Assembly (NCBI GenBank): GCA_029783825.1
Contig: JAREIK010003121.1
Coordinates: 29,672-93,671, forward strand
Direction: 5' to 3'
From: Sapria himalayana
Lineage: Eukaryota; Streptophyta; Magnoliopsida; Malpighiales; Rafflesiaceae
Length of the DNA: 64,000 bases
How positions within the stretch are numbered: the first letter of the stretch is position 1; each line of letters starts with the position of its first letter. The position numbers and the translations under genes were made by a program. Shown here in pieces: positions 46,000-57,879 of this stretch. The notes under the pieces are model-generated. The model searched no databases and was not told the origin of the DNA. It saw only the letters and a program-made list of their open reading frames with translations.

Positions 46000-48227
46000 C
46001 AACAAAATTAATGTGCGTGTAGCAAGGCACACATGAAAAACAAAAACCTTACAATTTTTTATTATGATATTAATTAAACAATAAATATATAAACAATTAA
46101 TACAAATATGTTTAGCCTTATTAAAAAAATATCAAATAGGTACAAAATTAACAAACTTCTTATAATAAGACATAAATAAAAAGATGATTTATCTTCTAGC
46201 TACTCGCCTAAGAGTTATAAAATACTCTTAATGTTAAAAATATATAAGAATTTATATTGTATGTTTATACAATTTTAAGAATTCATATTAATTTTTACGA
46301 AGATAATATGAAATAATTTTAAAGACATAAAATTTCATATTATTTGATGTCATTAATAATTGTTAAAATTCAAAAAATTACTTAAAGTGAGACGATAATT
46401 TTAAAAAGTTATATTTATTATTTTAATAAAAACTTAATGTTTAAAGATAATTATAAAAATATTGTTGAATTATTTAATTTGTATACATTTTAGTAGGAGC
46501 AAACTCCATATGTATTTATTTATAAATATTAATTTATTTTCTTTTAACTTTATTGAAAAATGAATATTTTTATTATATTTTAAGATTTTAAAAATTTGTA
46601 TTATTTATTTTTTTAAAAGTTTTCTATAATCATAAAATTTTGTTATACTTATAATAATATTAATATTTACTAGTTTATTCATCAATTCAGATATTTTGAA
46701 AATCTTTTCTATTTTATCATATAATGAATTAATTTACATTTATATTAGTAGAAATTTTAATGTATGTTAATTTAATTTTTAAAATATCGAAAAAAAATTA
46801 TTATACTTAATGAATTTATTATTTAATGTTATTTAATACAAATTATTTAGTTTCTTAATTAAAAATTTTAGAAAAGTTTTTTTATAATTTTTAAAAAAAT
46901 TAATAAATCATAATTTAGTTATTTTAGTCATTAATAATATTTTTATTTTGTATTTTTATAATGTTTAAATTATTTATTTATAACATCATTTTTTATGATT
47001 TTAAGAGGAGAAAGTATCTTTCAAAGATTGCGCATCTATAGACCATTAACATATATTTATTAAACAAAATTAAATAAAATATTAAAACTAATAATAAATT
47101 AAAAAAATTAAATAATTAAATATTGGCTAGGGAAATTTCATCGCTATGTTCGGGATTTAATTAGCTTGAGAAGTTGAGTCACTAAATCCGTCGCTATATT
47201 TCAAATTTAATTAATTAGGAAAGTTTTATCGCTAAATTCGTTGATATATTTCAAATTAAAATGCTAGGGAAGATCCATCACAAAAATCCGTCGCTATATT
47301 TAGGAAGTAATTGGCTAAGGAAGTTATGTCGCTATAATCGATCACTATTTTCAGTATGTAATTATCTAGAAAAATTCCGTCGCTAAATCTGTCACAATAT
47401 TTTGGGATGTAATTAGCTAGAAAAATTTTGTCGCTAAAATCCATCAATATGTTTCGGATGTAATTAGCTAGAAAATTTCATCACTAAACTCTATCCCTAT
47501 GTTCTATATATAAATAGCTAGGAAAATTCCATCACTAAATCTGTATCTAAATTCCATATTTTATTAGCTAGAGAAATTCTATCTCTAAATCCATAGTTAT
47601 ATTCAAGATTTTATTAGTAAGAGAAAATCCATCGCTAAATCTTTCGCTAAATTACTAATTTTCTTAGCTAGGGAAATTCCATCACTAAATATGTTGCTAA
47701 ATTCCAAATTTTATTAGCTAGGGAAATCCGTCATTAAATTATAGATTTTATTAGCTAGGAAAAATCCGTCGCTAATTCCATCGCTAATTCCATCTCTAGA
47801 TTCTAAATTTTATTAGATAGGGAAATTCCGTCACTAAATCTATAGCTAAATCCCACGTTTCTCTTGAGCAGAATTTATGAAAATTTTCCGTCCCTAAACC
47901 CGTCGCTAAATTCTCCGCTTTTCTTGAGCGAAATTTATGAAAAGTTTTTTTCACTAAATCCGTCGCTAATCCATCACTAAATTCCTCACTTTTCTTGAGC
48001 AGAATTTATGAAAATTTTCCGTCGCTAATCCATCGCTAAATTCCCTTATTTTCTTGAGCAGAATTTACGAAAATTTTCCATTGCTAATCCGTCGCTAATC
48101 CATTGTAAATTTTTATTTCAATGAAAAATCATAAATCTCTTACTATTCCCTAGCTAATCCCTCCTAATTTAGCTAGGGATTGATCCTTAACTAAAATTCC
48201 CTAGCTAAATGAACATTTTCTTTAGTG
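46000..48227. repeat. CACTA-3 right-end region with dense subterminal repeats
   Basis: 46000-47100 parallels 15860-16930 of CACTA-1. 47100-48227 carries roughly 25 or more units of the form 'tagctagggaaattccgtcgctaaatccgtcgctaaattc', the largest subterminal block in the window. Three longer units with 'cttttcttgagcagaattta' lie at 47855-48075. The minus-strand open frame 47256-47447 is an artefact of this repeat. Confidence 0.88.
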
Positions 48228-48230
48228 TAT

Positions 48231-48689
48231 ATTCTAGAATGTGAGACATATATGCATTTGTTTATAAATATTGTGACATATACTTCTACAATGGGACTCA
48301 CTTCATAAAAGCTTGTGCCTTATATGCACCCCATGCACTAGAGAACTTTGCTCCTTAATGCACGTTTCACCTTTTAAAATAATGGACTGGTAAGTCTATA
48401 TATATTGTGATATATACTTCCAATTACTATCTAGAAAGAACATAAGTTGTACTCAACATACAAACTCACATATGTTATCATATATTCTCTTTTCTTTTAT
48501 TTATGATATGACTTCTCTTAATGAAATTAAGATGTACAAGTTTATGAAATATTATCTCCCTTTAAAAGATGTTAGGGTATATTAGAAATGATATTTTCCA
48601 CTCTAATAAAAATTTAAAACTAATATCACAACATATCAAAAAATCTATTGTTAATTGTATGTATATGTTCACTATGAAAAATATGTTCA
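48231..48689. other. CACTA-2 interior after CACTA-3, unassigned
   Basis: Contains 'attgtgacatatacttc' twice (about 48268 and 48402), hinting at a short duplication, but no recognised coding signal. It may be upstream pol sequence of the copia remnant, too decayed to read. Confidence 0.4.
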
Positions 48690-49860
48690 AGAAAAAAGAT
48701 AGATCAACTTAATATAAGATATATAGCTAGGGAATACACCATGATGCTGGGTATAGACTATTAAAACATTTTTTTTCATAGCTAAATAAATATTTTTTCA
48801 CAATTTTTTATTACACCAGTAATATCTCACATTTAAATAATATATTAGCTAATCATAAAGAATATTTTTTTTCATAGTAAGTATGAGGATGAGATGTAAA
48901 TAAAGCAATCACTTAAAGTTAAAATAGTATAATAAGATAGTTTACAAATTGCAAAAAATACTATATAACCAAAATAAGTAATTGATAGCCAAGTTTATAA
49001 AATTTTTTGACAATCATCTTGTTTAATTTACACAAGTAGGTTATAAATATTTTTTTCATGCCCTAATAAAAGGATAATTTATCTTAATGTCTACATAAAT
49101 TGATACCTATTTATGAAGGATGACAAATTAAAAATCACTCAACTCAATAAATATTTTCAATCATAGTTCGAGATGAATGAGCTTATGATACCCAAATATT
49201 ATCTTAAAATAGAGATGACTTACTCTAGGAAAAATATTATCTTATGATAGTGGATATATGTATTTGATACTCATATTGATCATGTACTAATTTTATTTTT
49301 GATAATATTCATCTAATTAATTCTACTACATATATAATCATTATAATTAATTATTTCTTAAATTTTTCTTAGAAAACTCACTTAGATGTAGATCTTCAAA
49401 TATTGAGGTATGTGAAAAAAATATTCAAGACTTGAAGTCTTTTTTATGAATCACAAACACTTGTAGTCAACTAGTAATTTTAGTCGAATACTAATTAGCA
49501 CCAAGAAAAAATTTTACGACATGGTTTTATATTTTTTGAAAGACAATCTTGTTTCCTAAATTAATAAAATAAAAATAATTATTTTAAAATCTAGTACAAA
49601 TATAAAATTCAAGATAATTATAATGATTACTTGTGAGATATTTTGAATAAGGCACCTATTCGAGGAGATTGAGTATCCTTTTTCTATTCTCATGACTATT
49701 TTATAAGTAGATGAAATACATAAAAGTTATCTTATTCCTCAAAAAAGAGATTCAAGATAAAATCAACTACAACATATATTCAAATAATAGAGAATCTAGA
49801 ACAACAGTATGAATGTCATAAATAGATCTCAAAATTTTTTTCCTCTAAACTTGGTATTCT
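48690..49860 (+). pseudogene. Heavily decayed Ty1/copia pol (RT and RNase H)
   Basis: Copia RT/RNase H landmarks appear in order despite many stops. An 'RYIAREYTMMLGIDY' block (about 48718-48765) corresponds to the family's ARGYTQ..GIDY. 'VYKLQKILYN' then 'KFIKFFDNHLV' (about 48941-49020) corresponds to KLKKSLYGLKQ..QWYKKFD. An LNKYFQS..FEMNELM-like stretch (about 49140-49200) and a 'HLDVDLQILRYVKKIF' block (about 49380-49425) follow. Last is 'IIMITCEIF' with 'EEIEYPFSILMT' (about 49620-49690), the RNase H MTTCEI..EEIGYPFSIPMT segment. Gag and integrase are not seen. CACTA-3 inserted upstream of it. Confidence 0.75.
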
Positions 49861-52437
49861 ATATTTGTATGCACTAGCTTCATGATAATATTATAATTTA
49901 TAATTGTGCCTTTTTAAAAAATTTTTTGTTGTTGTACCATTATTAATGAGAGCAACCAAAATAAGAGTTTTCTAAATTTATTGACCTATTATAAAAGTGT
50001 ATTTCTTATTATTATTTTGTGATTAAAAGTTTTTAATATTATAATGAATACATTAATGAGTATATATAAGAAGTAAAATAAAATTATTGCACTTCAAACT
50101 TCTAGAAAGAGTCATACATAAATAAACAATATATAAAATATAATTTAAGAATCTCAAGCTACTAGTAGCACTTTTACATGAATAAAAAAAGCATGAACAA
50201 ATATATCCCCATATTATAATAAATTATGCACAACATCAAAACAAATTTCCAATATAAATATGATCAACAATATAAATTTTAATTTTCTAAATAGTTTATA
50301 TGACATAAATACACATGTCAAGTGTAGATATCTTCACAATAAAATTTGTATGTCTTATATCCAATCACATGTAGTTTTCTTTCCAAATATGAGATAATAA
50401 AACACTTTGATTATGTACAAATCCCATCCATTCCAAGTGCATGTTGTGACTAAGGTATCTAATCTTATTTTTAAAAAATTAATCACAATGAGTGTAAGTG
50501 TTGTTAGTCGATGAATGATCTTCATGTTTATCCATATTACATGAATGCTTATTTTGAAATTGCACCTTGCAACTATATCCTTGATCATTAATACTATGAA
50601 AAAAACTCTACAACAATCACTTTGATGGTGGATCAATAACTTTAGTTATGAAAAAGAAAATAGTTTTATTGGAATATAAAATCATTAATACATGTAAACA
50701 TGCAACTCATTAACTTTCTTCAATATGCGATACTTTGATTAATTAGTGTTAAAAAATTTATCATATACTCATATTGCATCTCACTATTATGTATTCATAT
50801 TAGAGATAACAAATGATTTATCAATTACAATAACAAATGATTTATCAACATGTATATTTACTTTAAAATATCCTTCTATGATATATCATTTCTTTATATG
50901 ATATATACATCATAGAAATAATCCATTGTGTATGCATACAAGCATCATATTGTACATCACTATTATCTTAGTTGCAAATTTATATTTGAGTATAAACTTT
51001 TATATATAAAGGAATATGATTATATAAATATACAAGTGTTTAGATATAATGGCGTGTTTACAATATTTTAATAAATGTTACATATATATAAATATATATA
51101 TGTAACACTTTTATGAATATTATAGTGTATATATATCACATTTATATAAAAATTATAAATATTATATATTTATATAAAAATTTATAAGTTATATAAATGT
51201 TTACAAATATGTATAAACATTTTATATGTTATATAAATGTTATATAAAATATTATATAAATAGATAGTTTTATGTAAATGTTGTATAAATATTAATAAGC
51301 ATCTATACATATGTATCAATATTTATATATAACATTATATGTTTATATAAACATATCAATGTTTATATATAATGTAATACATTTATATATATTAAAGTAT
51401 AGACATTTATATATAATGTCGTATGATTATATAAATGTATAAAATTTATATTTAATGTTATTGATTTATAATATTTCTGAGACAATCAAATCTGAACCTA
51501 TAAACATTGTGTTTCTTTTTTCTTAAGTTACAGAAGCAGAAACTAATAAGCATGCATTTAGTATTTGAAATTAATAAAGCCCCAAAAAATTAATTTGTAA
51601 AAGAACACTGTTAACACTAACCAAATGTTGTTTCATTAATGGTGGAGAGTCAAAATCATATAAGTGATGTGAAATTAGAAGAAAGAAGAAAAAATGGTGA
51701 AAAATGAAAAAAAAATTAAAACCGATTAATTTGTATAAACCAGACTCTACTAGTGGTAATCAAATTGAGAGAGACAGAGAAATGTATTTAGTATTCTGAA
51801 GGAGAAGAGCAATGATAATCTTACTTGGTAATAAGAAGAGGTAGAATTTGTAGGTTGCTTTCATAGTCCCATTTTGCTTCTCCTCTCTTCCTCTTTGCAA
51901 AGATAGCAAAAATGCTTTAAGAGCTTGAATGCCTTAGCATTTTTTTTTCAGGGAAACTATAAATAAAAAAATGGATAAATATATAGAAAAAAAGAAACAC
52001 AAATATAAAAGTAAACTAAAATTATAAAAATTAAATAATTTATATAAAAAAATGAAATAGATTTTTATTTAATTATAAATAATATTTTTTTCATAAATAA
52101 ATAAATTTATGGTTAATAATTTAAGAAATTTTAATGGTTATTTTTTGTAAAATTAATTATAATTTAATGAAATGAATTTCAGAAAAAAAAAATTTATTAA
52201 TGGTTATAAAAATGATGAATAAAAAAATTATATTACTAATAACTATGATAACTAATAATTGGTAATCAAGTTTTCATATTATTTCATTTATAAAAAAACA
52301 AATTATTTAATATAAGTATAAATAATTTATATAAATGTATAACATAAAATATTTATAACATTTCATATTATTTTTAATTTATGGATAAATTTATAATATT
52401 TTTTTTATAAATAAAAAAATAATATATTATAATAAAG

Positions 52438-52484
<47 letters not shown>

Positions 52485-52489
52485 GGTTA
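49861..52489. other. CACTA-2 interior, AT-rich, no gene seen
   Basis: Includes an AT-rich tract of 'tttatataaatgttta' words at 51000-51470 and an unassigned, slightly less AT-rich stretch at 51480-51950. A perfect (AT)n run lies at about 52443-52482. The minus-strand frame 50355-50636 shows no recognisable domain. Confidence 0.5.
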
Positions 52490-53976
52490 TAAATTTTTAA
52501 GTATTCAATTTTTTTTTATGAATATAATATGAAATAATTATAGAGACATAAAATTTGATATTATTTGATATAATTTATAATTTATAAAATTCCAAAAATT
52601 ACTTAAAGTGAGAAAATCATTAAAAAAAGCTATATTTATTATTTTAATAAAAACATAATATTAAAAGTTATAGTAAAGATCTTACTCAATTATCTAATTC
52701 TTATAAATTTCAGTAGTGACAAAAAATAAAACATGAATTCTAATCAAAGTAGGGTCAGTTTGGTAGTACTTTTAAAAAGTGTTTATGAGGCTAAAAACAA
52801 TTTTAAGTATTTTTAGGATAAAAAAATTTCATTAGTAATATTTTAAATAACTCTTTTGAAACCCTAAAAAAATACTTGAAGTGTTCTATTAATAACCACA
52901 CTTAGATATTTATTTTTTTAAATCATCAAATTTTTTTAATGTAATTAAAACATCTATATATTAATCTTTAAATATCAATTTATGTTCTTTCAAATTTTAT
53001 TAAAAATTTCAAATTTTTTTTATAATTTAAAATTTTTAAATATTTTAGCAATTATTTTTGTAAAAGATTATTATAATCATAAAAATATTTTTTTTAATTA
53101 AAAAAATATAAATATTTACTTGTTTATTCATTAATTCGAATATTTTTATAAATTATTATTATTAAAACATATAATTAATTATTTTAGCTTTTTATTAAAT
53201 GTAATTTTTATATATGTTAAAATGTGTTAAAAAATAATTATAATTATATAATTAATTTTTTAATTTTTTTAAATAACATAATTAAATATTTTAAAAAAAA
53301 TAATTTGTATAATTTTTTAAAAATTTTATAATCATAAAAATAGTTATTTTAGTCTTTATTAATATAAATTTTTATTCGTATTTATATATTTTTGAAATTA
53401 TTTATTTATAATATTTTATTTTTATAATAATATGAGGAGAAGGTGTCTTTAAAGGATTACTCATATATAGACCATGGCAAACCAATAATAAACAAAATTA
53501 CATAAAATATTAAAACAAATAAAATATAAAAAAAAATTAATTTGTATAGATTAGTGATAGAAATTATCCCCAACAAAAATATCTAGGAAAAATCTCTAAC
53601 TAATTGTATATATTCTATGAAAATTATCATTTTAGGGAATAATCACTTACAATTAATTATAAAATCATAAAAAAAAATTTTAAAATATTATTTAGGGAGG
53701 GATTTTATCTAGAAATAATTAGCTAGGAAAAAACCAAGTCTAAAATCGTTGCTAAAATGCCTGCAATCCTTTGAGTGAAAATTTACGATAATATTAGATA
53801 GGGACAATTTAAAATCGAAAATGTTCATGTCTAATCGGTCACAAATATGTGGCAAATTTGTAATTCAATGAAAAATGAAACACCTCTTGCTATTTCTTAA
53901 CTAACACCACACTAATTAGCTAAGGATTATTTCCATAGCTAAATTTTCTAAGCTAAAGAAATATTGTCTAATAACG
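52490..53976. repeat. CACTA-2 right-end region
   Basis: Parallels 16130-17427 of CACTA-1. 'gaggagaaggtgtctttaaaggatta' and 'tatagaccatggca' are conserved near 53440-53475. The last 350 bp hold decayed subterminal motifs ('tagctaggaaaa', 'cgttgctaaaat') and a corrupted terminus. An extra ~180-bp block at about 52728-52905 is absent from CACTA-1. Confidence 0.8.
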
Positions 53977-55741
53977 AGGAAGAATAGAATAAAAAGAAAA
54001 AAAAGATGAATAAGATGAAAAAGAAGAATAAGAAGAATAAGTATAATAGGAAGAATAATACGAATAAGAAAAAAAAAGTAGAATAAGAAAAATAAGAAGA
54101 ATAATAACAATAAGAAGAATAATAAGAATATGAAGAATAAGAAGAATATGAATAATAAGAAGAATAGGAAGAATAAAAAGAATAGGATGAATAATAAGAA
54201 TAGGAAGAATAAGAAGAAAGGAAGAAAAAGAAGAATAAGAAGAATAAGAAGAAAAAGAAGAATAAGAAGAATAAGAAGAACATGAAGAATATGTAGAATA
54301 ATAAAGAACATGAAGAATAAGAAGATGATGATGATGAATAAGAAGAATAAGTAGAATAACAAAAATAAGAAGAATAAGAAGAATAAGGATAATTAGAAGA
54401 ATAAGAAGAATAAGGATAATTAGAAGAATAAGAAGAATAAGAATAAAAAAAAAGAATAAAAATTAGAAGAATTATAATAATAAAATAAATAAGAATGAGA
54501 AAAATAAGAAGAATAATAAGAATAATAAGAATAATATGAAAAAGAAAAAAATGAAGAATACGAAGAAAAAGAAGGATGAGAAAAATAAGTAGAATAAGTA
54601 GAATAATAAGATTAAAAAGAATAAGAAAATAAGAAGAATAAGAAGAATACAAAGTATAAAAAGAATAAGAAGAATAAGAAGAATAAGAAGAATAAGAAGA
54701 ATAAGAAGAATAAAAAGAATAAGAAGAATAACAAGAATAAGAAGAATAATAAGAATAAAAAGAATAAAAAGAATAAAAAAAATAATTGGAATAAGAAAAA
54801 TAATAAGAATAAGAAGAATAAGAGGAATAAGAAGAATATGAAGAATAATAAAAAAAAAATAAGAAGAATAAGGGTAATAAGAAAAATAAGAAGAATATGA
54901 ACAATAAGAATAATATGAACAATAAGAAGAATATAAAAAATAAGTAGAACAAGTAGTATATAAAGAATACAAAAAAAATGATGAATAAGAAAAATTAGAT
55001 GAACAAAGGGATGAGAATAAGAAGAATAAAAAAAATAAGAAGAATAAAAAGAATGAGAAGATTAAGAAAAATAAGAAAGATAATAAAAATAAAAAGAATT
55101 TGAATAATTGGAAGAAAAAGAATAATAAAAAGAAAAAGAATAATAAGAAGAATAAGATAAATAAGAACAAAAATAAAAAAAAATAAATAAGAGAAAAAAA
55201 TAATAAGAATAGAAATAATAAGAAAATAAGAAGAAAAAAAACAAGAAGAAAAAAAACAAGAAGAATAAGAAGAATAACTAGAAAACAAAAATAAGAAGAA
55301 TAAGTAGAATATGAATAATAATAATAATAATAAGAAAAAAAAAGAATAAGAAAAATAAGAAGAATAAGAAAAATTATAAGAATAAAAATATTAAAAAGAA
55401 TAAGAAGAATAAAAAAATAATAAGAATAAAAAGATTAAAAAGATTAAGAAGAATAATAAGTATATGAATAATAAGTAGTATAAGAAGAATAAGAATAAAA
55501 ATTAGAATAAGAATAAGAAAAAAAAAATAAGAAGAATAAGAAAAAAATAAGAATAACTAGAATAAGAAGAATAAAATAAATAAGAAGAATAAGAAGGATA
55601 ATAAGAATAACTAGACTAAGAAGAATAAGAAGAATAATAAAAAAAATGAAGAATCAGAGAATAAGAAGAATAAAAAGAATAAGAAAAATAAAAAGAATAA
55701 GAAGAGTATGAAGAATAAGAAGAATAAGAAGAATAAGAAGG

Positions 55742-55781
<40 letters not shown>

Positions 55782-55803
55782 GAATAAGAAGAATAAAAAG
55801 AAA

Positions 55804-55837
<34 letters not shown>

Positions 55838-57652
55838 CTAAGGAGAATATAAAGAATTAGAAGAATAAGAAGTATAAAATGAATAAGAAGTATATGAATA
55901 ATAAGTAGAATAAAAAGAATAAGAAGAGTAAGAAGAATAAGAAGAATATGAAGAATAAAAAGGATAAAGAGAATAGGAAGAATAAAAAGAATAGCTAGAT
56001 TAAAAAGATTATGTATTATAAGAAGAATAAAAAAAATAATAAGAATAAGTAGAATAATAAGAATAAAAAGAATAAGAAGAATAACTAGAATAAGAAGAAT
56101 AAAAAGAATAAAAAGAATAAAAAGAATAAAAAGAATAAAAAGAATAAGAATAATAAAATGAATAAGAAGAATAAAAAGAATAAGAAGAATAAAAGGAATT
56201 AAAAGAATAAGAATAATAAGACTAAAAAAATACAATAATAAGAATAAAAAGGCTAAGTAGAATATTAAAAATAAAATAAGAATTAGTAGAAAAGTATTAA
56301 TATAAAGAAAATAAAGAAGATTAAAAAGATAAAAAAATGAACAAAAAGAATAAGAATAATAAGAATAATAAGATGAATAAGAATATAAAAAAGAATAAAA
56401 AGAATAAAAAAAATAAAAAGAATAAAAATAATAAAAATAATAAAAATAATATAAGAATAAGAATAAAAAGAAGAATAAGAAGAAAAACAAAAATAATAAG
56501 AATAAGAAGAATAACATGAAGAATAAGAATAACAAGAAGAATAAGAAGAACAAGAAGAATAAGAAAAATAATAAGAATATGAAGAATATGAAGAATGAGC
56601 AAAATAATAAGAAGTTGAAGAATTAGAAGACTTAGAAGAATAAAAAGATAAAGAATTATAATAAAAATAATAAGAATAAGAAGAATAATAAGAATAAAAA
56701 CAATAAGTAGAAAATTAAGAATACTAAGAATAAGAAGTATTAGAATAATAAGAAGAATAAAAAAAATAAGATAAATAAAAATAATAAGAAGAATAAAAAA
56801 AATAAGAACAATAAGAAGATTAAGAAAATAAGAATGATAATAAAAATAAAAAGAATATGCAGAATTAGAAGAGAAAGAAAAATAAGAAGAAAAAGAATTA
56901 TAAGAAGAATAAGACAAATAAGAACAATAATTAAAAAAAATAAAAAAATAAGAATAATAAGAATAATAAGAATAATAAGAATAATAAGAATAATAAGAAT
57001 AATAAGAATAATAAGAATAATAAGAATAAGTCAAATAAAAATAATAAGAAGAATATGTAAAAATAAGTATAAGAAAAATAAGTAGAATAAGAAGAATAAG
57101 AATAAAAAGAATTATAAGAGTAAGAAGAATAAAAAGAATAAGAATAATAAGAATAATAAGAATAATAAAAAGAATAAGAAGAATAAAAAAATAATAACAA
57201 TAAAAAGATTAATAAGAATAAGAAGTATATGAATAATAAGTAGAATAAAAAGAATAAGAAGAAAAATAAGAATAAGAATAATAAGAAAAAATAATAAGAA
57301 TACGCAGAATAAGAAGAATAAAAATAAAAATAAGAATAAAAAAGAATAATAAGAATAATAAGAATAAGTAGAATAATATGAATAAAATGAATAAGAAAAT
57401 TAAGTAATAATAAAAATAACTAGAATAAGAAGAATTAACAAAATAAGGAGAATAAGAAGAATAAAAAGAAAAGAAGAATAATAAGAATAAGAAGAATAAG
57501 AAAAATAAGAACAATAAGAGAATAAAAAGAATAAGAAGAATAATAAGAATAAGAAGTATAAGAAGAATAATAAGAATAAGAAGTATAAGAAGAATAAGAA
57601 TAATAATAAGAATAAGAAGAATAAGAAGAATAAAAAAAGAAGAAGAATAAGA
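53977..57652 (+). repeat. Degenerate (AAGAAT)n hexamer array 3
   Basis: Continuation of array 2 beyond CACTA-2, same strand and hexamer family. It includes clean (AAT)n runs at 55743-55778 and 55806-55834 and an (AAGAAT)-to-(AATAAG) run at 56950-57020. Open frames within it are artefacts. It stops where LINE-B 5' sequence begins ('tatagagagaaaatgaac'). Confidence 0.97.
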
Positions 57653-57879
57653 TGAAAGATATTTTCTATAGAGAGAAAATGAACTCAACTTATAGAGAAA
57701 GAAACTCACTTCATCTTCTTCTTTTCAATAACGTTCTCAATTTCTAGATAGAGAAATTTCAATTCCTCCTAAATCCAAGCTGGTTGCAAGCTCAAAATGT
57801 AACAAATAGACCTCTTATCAATTAATAAGTCTTTTGCCTCAATTTTAATGGAAACCGTGCTATATACTCCAATTTTCAG

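Larger units (their letters stand above)
32421..48227 (+). mobile_element. CACTA-3, 15.8-kb CACTA transposon nested in CACTA-2
   Basis: The left end CACTACAAGAAAAATCTC and right end TTTTCTTTAGTG (reverse complement CACTAAAGAAAA) are flanked by a perfect 3-bp duplication, tat at 32418-32420 and 48228-48230. Subterminal motifs fill 32440-32850 and 47100-48227. It shares its left interior with CACTA-1, duplicated here, and the coiled-coil end of the Transposase_24-like gene. Cargo and internal repeats include GC-rich triplet islands, a 1,031-bp triplication, AT-rich tandem repeats, an ARF GTPase pseudogene, a Ty3/gypsy fragment and minisatellites. No catalytic transposase was found. Confidence 0.94.
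28100..53976 (+). mobile_element. CACTA-2, outer CACTA transposon (about 10.1 kb without nested CACTA-3)
   Basis: The left end CACTTCAAGAAAATGCCCAAATAG (28100) aligns with the CACTA-1 left end. The right side (52490-53976) aligns with the CACTA-1 right end, including 'tatagaccatggca' (about 53467) and a terminal block decayed to ...CTAATAACG. Both flanks are (AAGAAT)n, so it inserted into that array. The expected 3-bp duplication is not preserved (tta left, agg right). The interior carries a Transposase_24 tail, an ARIA-like gene fragment, an unknown gene piece and copia remains, and is split by CACTA-3. End decay suggests it is the oldest of the three. Confidence 0.85.

Noticed and set aside
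47256..47447. 63-aa minus-strand frame with repeating Asn-Tyr-Ile and Asp-Phe-Ser words
   Set aside because: It is the translation of CACTA-3 subterminal repeats.
28097..53979. A 3-bp target duplication for CACTA-2
   Set aside because: Flanks are tta and agg; the right terminus is too corrupted to place the end with certainty, so none is claimed.
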